The position numbers and the translations under genes were made by a program. A model generated the notes under the pieces. The model had not been told where the DNA came from and ran no database searches. It saw only the letters and a list, made by a program, of their open reading frames with translations. DNA of 7,742 bases from Pseudomonadota bacterium (lineage in GTDB: Bacteria > Pseudomonadota > Gammaproteobacteria > Burkholderiales > SG8-39), in assembly GCA_021847125.1 (NCBI GenBank), contig JAJZUK010000044.1, positions 1-7,742 on the forward strand. Reading direction: 5' to 3'. This document shows positions 1 to 5,037 of the stretch, piece after piece; position 1 is the stretch's first letter; each line of letters opens with the position of its first letter.

Positions 1-31
1 TACACGCCGCTTGCGGAAATGTTCTTGCGGG

Positions 32-229
32 TTATCGCCCGGACTTGGAAGCGTGCTGCTTCCAGTAGTTGATGAGCGCTTCGGCGGTGGGCATCTTCAT
101 CTCGAACTGCCCGGCGGCGAACGGCTGGCGTATGCCTTCGACGGCGGAAGATGTCTTCGCTGATACCCATAGACCGGAGGCAGCGGCCTTGGGCGAGCGC
201 AGGAAGCGGTTAGACTTGGAGAGCTTCAT
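32..229 (-). CDS. Small hypothetical protein with a Fic-antitoxin-like SSAVEG motif
   Basis: This is a 65-residue basic protein that I do not recognise as a named family. I chose the ATG at 229 over the TTG at 265 because a candidate promoter (-10 at 237-242, -35 at 260-265) lies between them and the TTG falls inside its -35. Residues 25-33 read KTSSAVEGI, which fits the (S/T)xxxE(G/N) inhibitory motif of Fic-family antitoxins and of the N-terminal helix of self-inhibited Fic proteins (S27, E31, G32). The match is short and could be chance. The C-terminal part (ALINYWKQHASK) looks helical, and no membrane segment is visible. It is divergent from the hsdM fragment at 283, and any partner gene would lie off the left edge. 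The ORF reads cleanly and has a promoter, so the gene itself is reasonably likely. The antitoxin idea is inference only. Confidence 0.5.
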   Translation of the reverse strand: MKLSKSNRFLRSPKAAASGLWVSAKTSSAVEGIRQPFAAGQFEMKMPTAEALINYWKQHASKSGR

Positions 230-236
230 ATACCCT

Positions 237-265
237 ATTTTACGCGCAGAAAGCGCCGCAACCAA
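237..265 (-). promoter_or_regulatory. Candidate sigma70 promoter for the 65-aa minus-strand gene
   Basis: Read on the minus strand, TTGGTT (260-265) is followed by a 17-base spacer and TAAAAT (237-242). The -10 matches the consensus at five of six positions and the -35 at three. The ATG at 229 starts only seven bases after the -10, so the transcript would be leaderless or nearly so. The AGGG before the ATG would then not act as a ribosome binding site. This is inferred from sequence alone. Confidence 0.35.
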
Positions 266-282
266 CAGAAGAATGAGCCCAG

Positions 283-378
283 ATGAATAGCGCCACCATC
301 GTCCAGAAGCTCTGGAACTACTGCAACGTTTTGCGCGACGACCGCATGAGCTACAGCGATTACGTCGAGCAGTTCACC
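283..378 (+). repeat. Direct repeat, left copy (hsdM 5' end)
   Basis: This 96-base copy pairs with 3215-3310, in the same orientation and 2,932 bases away. I count 8 mismatches by eye: three in codons 2-3, one in codon 12, two in codon 21, one in codon 25 and one in codon 31. Upstream of the ATG the two copies share no more than a short GAATG-like stretch, so the repeat begins essentially at the start codon. Confidence 0.9.
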
Positions 379-387
379 CATGAGTGA
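283..387 (+). pseudogene. Truncated 5' fragment of hsdM (34 codons)
   Basis: The fragment encodes MNSATIVQKLWNYCNVLRDD and continues to a stop at 385-387. Its first 32 codons match the start of the intact hsdM at 3215, with 88 of 96 bases identical. Homology ends abruptly after base 378, where intact hsdM continues as LTYLLFLK but the fragment reads FTHE and stops. Three non-conservative changes (G21R, G25S, L31F) fit decay without selection, although silent changes are also present. The fragment has lost every methyltransferase motif and cannot work as an enzyme. Its reading frame is still open and overlaps the next gene's start (ATG at 380, stop at 385-387), so it may now serve as a translated leader for that gene. 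It marks one end of the stretch lying between the two hsdM copies. Confidence 0.85.
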
Positions 388-1186
388 CTTCGATGTCTAC
401 CTCGGCATCGATTACTCCGGCGCGCAGACGCCCGCCTCGAGGCTAAAGAATCTGCAGGTGTACGCCGCGCTGCCAGGAGGCGTGCCGCAGAAGTGGTCCA
501 GTCCAAAGCGCTCGAACAACGGCCAGCCGTTCAACTGGACGCGGGCGGAGATCGCGCAACTTCTGCTCGATCAGACGCGCCAGGGCGTACGCTTCCTCGC
601 AGGCATCGACCACGGCTTCTCGTTTCCGCTGGCGTACTTCCGGCGCTACGGCCTCGCATCATGGCCGGAGTTTCTCGCCGACTTCGTCAAGCACTGGCCC
701 ACGGACGGCGATCATGTGTATGTGGACTTTGTGCGCGAGGGCGTGCTGCACGAGCGCGGCGGACCGGCGCCCGGCTTGCGCGTGGGCGATGCGAGCGAGC
801 TGCGCCTGTGCGAGCGCTGGACCTCGTCGGCGAAGAGCGTGTTCCTGTTCGACGTGCAAGGCTCGGTGGCCAAATCCACGCACGCGGGCATCCCGTGGCT
901 GAAGCGCCTGCGCGACGAGGCCGGCGAGCGCATTCACTTCTGGCCGTTCGATGGCTGGGTGCCCGCAGCCGGCAAGTCGGTGGTGGCGGAGGTGTATCCC
1001 TCGATCTTTCGCAACCGCTATCCAAAGGAAGATCGGACGGCGGACGAGCAGGACGCCTATGCCGCTGCGCGCTGGATGGCCGACATGAACACCCGCGGCG
1101 CGCTGGCGGGCTACTTCACGCCGCCGCTGACGGATTTGGAGCGCGCGACTGGCGAGCGGGAGGGCTGGATACTGGGGGTGATGTAA
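380..1186 (+). CDS. DUF429-like protein, predicted RNase H-fold nuclease
   Basis: The 268-residue protein resembles the DUF429 family, which is predicted to have an RNase H-like fold. Acidic residues sit where that fold places its metal ligands: YLGIDYSGA (D11), the second core strand AGIDHGFSFP (D77), VVAEVYPSIF (E204) and the final helix ADEQDAYAAARW (D225). No signal peptide or membrane helix is visible, so it is probably cytosolic. Its substrate is unknown, and nuclease activity is predicted from the fold only. The start is supported because the first core strand begins six residues in, as expected. No clear ribosome binding site precedes the ATG, and the gene overlaps the hsdM remnant by eight bases, which suggests translational coupling. 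Its position between two hsdM copies and ahead of an AbiE-type pair suggests a defence or mobile-element role. DUF429 membership is fairly secure; the function is not. Confidence 0.75.
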   Translation: MSDFDVYLGIDYSGAQTPASRLKNLQVYAALPGGVPQKWSSPKRSNNGQPFNWTRAEIAQLLLDQTRQGVRFLAGIDHGFSFPLAYFRRYGLASWPEFLADFVKHWPTDGDHVYVDFVREGVLHERGGPAPGLRVGDASELRLCERWTSSAKSVFLFDVQGSVAKSTHAGIPWLKRLRDEAGERIHFWPFDGWVPAAGKSVVAEVYPSIFRNRYPKEDRTADEQDAYAAARWMADMNTRGALAGYFTPPLTDLERATGEREGWILGVM

Positions 1187-1221
1187 TGCCCAGAATTTGA
1201 CCATAGTGTAGCCATTGCAGC

Positions 1222-1327
1222 TGTCCATTAATCGTGGACATAGCGTAATAATGGACATATATGAGGTAACAGCGCGCTTAACCTTCCAATACGTCCATTA
1301 TTGACTATTGTCCACGAACCGTGGACA
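1222..1327. promoter_or_regulatory. Mirror-symmetric operator array of six TGGACA half-sites
   Basis: Six half-sites start at 1222 (TGTCCA), 1235 (TGGACA), 1252 (TGGACA), 1292 (CGTCCA), 1309 (TGTCCA) and 1322 (TGGACA). They form two TGTCCA-N7-TGGACA palindromes (1222-1240 and 1309-1327), each flanked on the inner side by one extra half-site. Start-to-start distances are 13, 17, 40, 17 and 13, and the whole array is its own reverse complement in layout. The longest identical inverted segments are AATAATGGAC (1247-1256) with GTCCATTATT (1293-1302), and TCGTGGACA (1232-1240) with TGTCCACGA (1309-1317). The intervening bases differ, as expected where only protein contacts are conserved. AbiEi proteins are known to repress their own operon through paired inverted repeats, so the downstream regulator is the likely ligand. 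That assignment is inference. Confidence 0.8.
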
Positions 1328-1329
1328 AT
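1301..1329 (+). promoter_or_regulatory. Candidate promoter enclosing the right-hand palindrome
   Basis: TTGACT (1301-1306) is followed by a 17-base spacer and GACAAT (1324-1329), matching the sigma70 -35 at five of six positions and the -10 at four. The inverted repeat at 1307-1329 (10-base arms around AAC) fills the spacer and -10, so a bound repressor would block RNA polymerase directly. The implied transcription start (about 1335-1338) falls at or just after the ATG at 1332. Either translation is leaderless, perhaps from the GTG at 1338, or a different promoter serves the ATG. Confidence 0.45.
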
Positions 1330-1331
1330 TT

Positions 1332-2393
1332 ATGCAAGTGAATACCCAAACCCTACCCGCCGATCGCCACCTGCTCGATACCGCGCTGGACGTGGCGCGG
1401 GCGCTCGGCCTCACGGCAGAACTCGTGCAGGAAGAACCTGCGCTAGGCCGCACCCGTGCGGATGCGCTGGTGCGCCTGACGTACGGCGCGCACGAGGCCC
1501 TGTACGCGGTCGAAGTGAAACGGGCGGTGCGGCCGGCCACGCTCGGGACGGTGCTGCACCAGTTGGAGCGCCTGGGGCAGCAGGCGCTGCTGGTGACCGA
1601 CTACGTCACACCGCCGATGGCCGAGACACTGAGGGCGCGGCGTGTGCCGTTCCTCGATGCGGCAGGCAACGCCTACTTGGAGCACCCCGGCGTGCTCATC
1701 TGGGTAAAGGGGCAGAAGCCCGCGGCGCCGCTCGTGCCGCAGGCGCTCGGCCGGGCGTTCCAGCCCACCGGTTTACAGGTTGTGTTCGCGCTGTTGTGCG
1801 ACCCCGCGCGCATCAACCTTCCTTACCGCGAGTTGGCGACACTGGCGGGCGTGGCGCACGGCACCGTCGGCTGGGTGATCCCGGACTTGCAGCAACAGGG
1901 CTTCGTCGCCAAGTACAAGGGCAAGCGCACTACGCGACGGCTTTACTACCTCGATCGCTTGCTCGCGCAGTGGGCGGATGCCTACGCGCGCCAGTTGCGC
2001 CCGCGCCTACTGCTCGGGCGCTACTACGTGCCGACTTTGGACGGTTGGCGCGACTGGCCGCTGGCGCAGCACGGCGCGCTGTGGGGCGGCGAACCGGCGG
2101 GCGCGCTGCTCACAAACTACCTGCGCCCGGGCGAGTTGACCATCTATGCCGATAAGCTGCCGGGCTTGCTCGCCGCACAGCAGAAGTTTCTAAAGACGCC
2201 CGCACCCGGACACACCGCGGCGGTGGAAGTGCGGCGCAAGTTCTGGAACTTTCCCGGCGACGCGGTGCGCCCCGATGTGACGCCGCCAGTCCTTGTCTAT
2301 GCGGACCTCGTAGCCACAGGCGACGGCCGCTGCATCGACACTGCGAAGCTGGTATACGACGAACATGTCGCTGGACTTCTCGGCCAAGCCTGA
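1332..2393 (+). CDS. AbiEi-like antitoxin/regulator of a type IV TA system, with PD-(D/E)xK-like N-terminus
   Basis: This 353-residue protein resembles the AbiEi_2/COG4861-type antitoxins. These act at a distance: they repress the operon and counter the effect of the toxin without forming a tight complex with it. Residues about 15-128 look like a restriction-endonuclease fold, with D44 (RADALVRL) and E61-V-K63 (LYAVEVKR) in the spacing of a D-ExK site. Residues about 150-210 form a winged helix (LPYRELATLAGVAHGTVGWV, then LQQQGFV and a basic wing YKGKRTTRR). The rest, about 220-353, fits the family's C-terminal domain. I prefer the ATG at 1332 to the TTG at 1308, which lies inside the operator; GTG at 1338 is a further alternative. 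The gene overlaps the nucleotidyltransferase gene by 29 bases, as expected for a TA pair, and is preceded by a large operator array. Family assignment is from recall of conserved patterns. Confidence 0.8.
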   Translation: MQVNTQTLPADRHLLDTALDVARALGLTAELVQEEPALGRTRADALVRLTYGAHEALYAVEVKRAVRPATLGTVLHQLERLGQQALLVTDYVTPPMAETLRARRVPFLDAAGNAYLEHPGVLIWVKGQKPAAPLVPQALGRAFQPTGLQVVFALLCDPARINLPYRELATLAGVAHGTVGWVIPDLQQQGFVAKYKGKRTTRRLYYLDRLLAQWADAYARQLRPRLLLGRYYVPTLDGWRDWPLAQHGALWGGEPAGALLTNYLRPGELTIYADKLPGLLAAQQKFLKTPAPGHTAAVEVRRKFWNFPGDAVRPDVTPPVLVYADLVATGDGRCIDTAKLVYDEHVAGLLGQA

Positions 2394-3204
2394 GCTGCGT
2401 GCGCTCGCGCGCGTGGCGGGCGCGCTGCAGGCGGTGGCCGCGCCGCTGGGCGTCGAATTCTTCCTGATGGGCGCCGCCGCGCGCGATCTGATCCTGCGCC
2501 ACGCTCATGGCATCGATGCGCCGCGCGCCACCGAAGATGTGGATTTCGCGGTGATGGTGCGCGATTGGCAAGCCTACGACACTTTGCGCACCGCGCTGAT
2601 AGCAAGCGGCGGGTTTTCCGCGCGACCCGGGCCGGCCACGCATCGTTTGCGCCATGCGAGCGGCTTACCCCTCGACATCGTGCCCTTCGGCGGTATCGAG
2701 CGCGCGGACCGCACGTTTGCCTGGCCCCCTGAACACAGCATGGTGTTCGAATGCTTTGGCATGGCCGAGGCGTTTGCGGCAAGCATCACGGTGCGTCTAC
2801 CCGATGCGGTAGATCTCAGGGTGGCGCCGATCGAAGCACAAGTCGTGCTGAAACTCTCCGCATGGCAGGACCGCAAGCATACCCATCCGGGACGCGACGC
2901 CCGGGACCTGCTGCTCTTTCTCGGGCGTTACATGGATTGCGGCAATTTCGATCGCGCAGCCTCCGAGCACCAGAACTTGTTCGAGGCAGAGGACTTCGAC
3001 TATGCAGAGGCCGGCGTGCGGATGCTCGCCCGCGACATCGCGCCGCTCATCGGCCGCGCCGGCATCGAGCGCCTGTTGACCATCCTCATCCCTGAAGCAG
3101 ACGAGGCCGGTCCTTTGCTGCTCGCCCAGCAATCGGGCCTGGACCGTGAACATGCGCGCCGGCTGCTAGCTGTGCTATGCGACGAACTCGCGGGCGGCAT
3201 GTGA
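2365..3204 (+). CDS. AbiEii/AbiGii-type nucleotidyltransferase, toxin of the type IV TA pair
   Basis: The 279-residue protein has the layout of AbiEii-like (COG4914-type) toxins, members of the DNA polymerase beta nucleotidyltransferase superfamily. Motif I is degenerate: MGAAARDLIL (G36, R40, D41) stands where many members have GG/GS. It is followed by the metal-binding pair TEDVDFAV (D58, D60) and the third acidic residue in PLDIVPFGG (D104). The family's KLxAxxDR...RDxxDL segment is present as KLSAWQDRKH (K163, D169, R170) and GRDARDLLLF (R177, D178, D181). Known members transfer nucleotides to target RNAs or otherwise need NTP, and cause reversible growth arrest or abortive infection. The substrate here is unknown. 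It starts inside the regulator gene, without a strong ribosome binding site, so translation is probably coupled. All catalytic positions look intact, so it is likely active. Confidence 0.85.
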   Translation: MSLDFSAKPELRALARVAGALQAVAAPLGVEFFLMGAAARDLILRHAHGIDAPRATEDVDFAVMVRDWQAYDTLRTALIASGGFSARPGPATHRLRHASGLPLDIVPFGGIERADRTFAWPPEHSMVFECFGMAEAFAASITVRLPDAVDLRVAPIEAQVVLKLSAWQDRKHTHPGRDARDLLLFLGRYMDCGNFDRAASEHQNLFEAEDFDYAEAGVRMLARDIAPLIGRAGIERLLTILIPEADEAGPLLLAQQSGLDREHARRLLAVLCDELAGGM

Positions 3205-3214
3205 GAATGCGGGC

Positions 3215-3310
3215 ATGAACTCCGCCACCATCGTCCAGAAGCTCTGGAATTACTGCAACGTTTTGCGCGACGACGGTATGAGCTACGGCGATTACGTCGA
3301 GCAGCTCACC
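3215..3310 (+). repeat. Direct repeat, right copy (start of intact hsdM)
   Basis: This copy matches 283-378 at 88 of 96 bases in the same orientation. It is part of the functional gene. Recombination between the copies would remove 2,932 bases and leave one intact, in-frame hsdM directly behind the left flank. Confidence 0.9.
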
Positions 3311-4711
3311 TACCTGCTGTTCCTCAAGATGGCCGACGAGCGTTCGCGCCCGCCGTACAAGCAGGCTAGCCTCATCCCCGAGCCCTACGCCTGGCCCCAA
3401 CTGCTGAAGCGCGACGGCGACGATCTGTTCGACCACTACCGCCATACGCTGGAGAAGCTCGGCGCCGGCAAGGGCACGCTAGCCCTGATTTTCAACAAGG
3501 CGCAGAACAAGTTCCAGGACCCGGCCAAGCTGCGCCGCCTGGTGGTGGACCTGATCGACGCCGAGAATTGGTCCGCCATGGGCGCGGACGTGAAAGGCGA
3601 CGCCTACGAGGGTTTGCTGGAGAAGAACGCGCAGGACACGAAAAGCGGAGCGGGGCAATACTTCACGCCGCGGGCATTGATTGCCGCGATGGTGGATTGC
3701 ATCGCGCCCAAGCCGGGCGAGGCGATCTCCGACCCGGCCTGCGGCACCGGCGGTTTTCTGTTCTGCGCGCACAACTATGTTGCCGGGCACAACCCCAACC
3801 TCACACGCGACCAGAAAAAGCACCTGAAGGAGAACGCGCTGCGCGGCTGGGAGCTGGTGCAAAGCACCGCGCGGCTAGCGGCGATGAACCTGATGCTGCA
3901 CGGCATCGGCAGTGACACGTCGGTGCCCGTCGTGGTCGCGGATGCGCTGGCCGCCGACCCGGGCGAGCGCTTCGAGGTGGTGCTCGCCAATCCGCCCTTC
4001 GGCAAGAAGTCGAGCACCATGATCACCGGCGCCGAGGGCAAGGTCTCGACCGAAAAAGACATCATCGAGCGCGACGACTTCTGGGCCACCACCTCGAACA
4101 AGCAACTGAATTTTGTGCAGCACATTAAGACGCTGCTGAAGCAACATGGCCGCGCGGCGGTGGTGGTGCCCGATAACGTGCTGTTCGAAGGCGGCGCTGG
4201 CGAAACCATCCGCAAGAAACTCTTGCACGAGTGCGATGTGCACACGCTGCTGCGCCTGCCCACGGGCCTGTTCTATGCGCAGGGGGTGAAGGCGAACGTA
4301 CTCTTCTTCGAGCGCAAGCCTGCGAGCGAAACGCCGTGGACGAAAAAGCTCTGGATTTACGATCTGCGCACCAACAAGCACTTCACCCTCAAGACCAGCC
4401 CGATGAAGCGCGAGGATCTGGCCGAATTCGTCGCCTGCTACAACCCGGCGAATCGGCACCAGCGCAAGGCGACGTGGTCGGAGAAGAAACCGGATGGACG
4501 ATGGCGCGCGTACGAATACGATGAGCTAATTGCCCGAGACAAAGCCAGCCTAGATATCTTTTGGCTCAGGGACGATGCTCTCGCCGATTCCGATAATCTG
4601 CCGCCGCCCGACGTGATCGCGCAGGAGATCGTCGATGACTTGGAGGCGGCGCTGGAGCAGTTTCGTTTGATTGCGACCGATCTGGGATCGCCGCAGGGCG
4701 AGCCAGGCTAA
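3215..4711 (+). CDS. hsdM: Type I restriction-modification DNA methyltransferase, M subunit
   Basis: HsdM transfers a methyl group from S-adenosylmethionine to N6 of adenine and normally works as M2S with the specificity subunit HsdS. The 498-residue protein shows the HsdM N-terminal helical domain (about 5-135), GQYFTP (148-152, motif X region), DPACGTGGF (173-181, AdoMet-binding motif I) and NPPF (259-262, catalytic motif IV). A full C-terminal tail follows, ending in a helical EIVDDLEAALEQF. The length is normal for the family and no frame break is seen. The start is confirmed by the matching start in the fragment at 283. The gene lies 10 bases after the toxin gene with only a weak ribosome binding site, so it is probably co-transcribed with the TA pair and may be translationally coupled. 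No hsdS or hsdR follows, so it is an orphan here and may need an HsdS encoded elsewhere. Confidence 0.93.
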   Translation: MNSATIVQKLWNYCNVLRDDGMSYGDYVEQLTYLLFLKMADERSRPPYKQASLIPEPYAWPQLLKRDGDDLFDHYRHTLEKLGAGKGTLALIFNKAQNKFQDPAKLRRLVVDLIDAENWSAMGADVKGDAYEGLLEKNAQDTKSGAGQYFTPRALIAAMVDCIAPKPGEAISDPACGTGGFLFCAHNYVAGHNPNLTRDQKKHLKENALRGWELVQSTARLAAMNLMLHGIGSDTSVPVVVADALAADPGERFEVVLANPPFGKKSSTMITGAEGKVSTEKDIIERDDFWATTSNKQLNFVQHIKTLLKQHGRAAVVVPDNVLFEGGAGETIRKKLLHECDVHTLLRLPTGLFYAQGVKANVLFFERKPASETPWTKKLWIYDLRTNKHFTLKTSPMKREDLAEFVACYNPANRHQRKATWSEKKPDGRWRAYEYDELIARDKASLDIFWLRDDALADSDNLPPPDVIAQEIVDDLEAALEQFRLIATDLGSPQGEPG

Positions 4712-4759
4712 CAGCGCGGCGTGTTCGGCCGCATACGATCCGCAGGAGTGGGGCTCGGC

Positions 4760-4788
4760 TTGATAGCCGAAAAATCTGTCATCATAAT
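4760..4788 (+). promoter_or_regulatory. Sigma70-like promoter upstream of the 55-aa ORF
   Basis: TTGATA (4760-4765) and CATAAT (4783-4788) are separated by 17 bases, and each matches consensus at five of six positions. This is the best promoter match I found in the window. The surrounding stretch is clearly richer in A and T than the neighbouring genes. Transcription would begin near 4795, giving a leader of about 75 bases before the ATG at 4870. Confidence 0.55.
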
Positions 4789-4869
4789 AGGCAAGAAAGC
4801 CTCGTACCGAGCAAGTCGTAATGTGCGGGGTCGTACAGACCTTTTGACAAGTTTAGGATAAATTGCAGC

Positions 4870-5037
4870 ATGGACTCAGAACATAAAACAATCGCGCGTC
4901 AAATGCAGGGCGCAGGACAGTGGGCGAACGTCGAAATCGCAAAACGTCCGCAGCCCGTGTTGCCCCGCTATAAGGCGCTACCGTTCGATGACCGGCGCTG
5001 CCCGGTCTGCGGACGCTTCGGCTGCGGCGGCTGCTAG
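4870..5037 (+). CDS. Small Cys-rich protein, possible zinc-binding knuckle
   Basis: This 55-residue ORF encodes a protein I do not recognise. The N-terminal half is polar and helical in character (SEHKTIARQMQGAGQW). The C-terminus reads CPVCGRFGCGGC (44-55), giving four cysteines, CxxC...CxxC, close enough to bind one zinc or take part in disulfide or metal chemistry. Support for a real gene is an upstream promoter (4760-4788), an AGGA at 4855-4858 eleven bases before the ATG, and a stop codon (5035-5037) that overlaps the stop of the convergent nitroreductase gene (5034-5036), a compact arrangement typical of real genes. Against it are the short length, the lack of a known family, and the fact that its 3' end is GC-rich sequence in which Gly/Cys/Arg codons arise easily. 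Existence is about even odds; function is unknown. Confidence 0.45.
   Translation: MDSEHKTIARQMQGAGQWANVEIAKRPQPVLPRYKALPFDDRRCPVCGRFGCGGC

Noticed and set aside
493..1200. Long alternative-frame ORFs over the DUF429 gene on both strands
   Set aside because: Arg/Ala/Gly-rich shadow translations typical of GC-rich third positions; they overlap a gene with clear family motifs.
1222..1327. Array of short repeats as a CRISPR or iteron origin
   Set aside because: Units are six-base half-sites in alternating orientation with no spacers of constant length, and no cas or rep gene; operator is the better explanation.
1301..2155. 284-codon alternative frame inside the AbiEi-like gene
   Set aside because: Low-complexity Arg/Gly/Ala protein without motifs; the overlapping frame has a winged helix and family features.
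283..3310. Insertion-sequence target-site duplication
   Set aside because: The repeats are 96 bases with 8% divergence and coincide with a gene start; there is no transposase and I see no terminal inverted repeats at the junctions.
4829..4846. GGTC-GTACA-GACC followed by TTTT as an intrinsic terminator after hsdM
   Set aside because: Only a four-base stem and four T residues; too weak, and it lies between the promoter and the 55-aa ORF.
4844..4849. Perfect TTGACA as a second promoter for the 55-aa ORF
   Set aside because: No acceptable -10 at 16-18 bases; the position would fall on the start codon.
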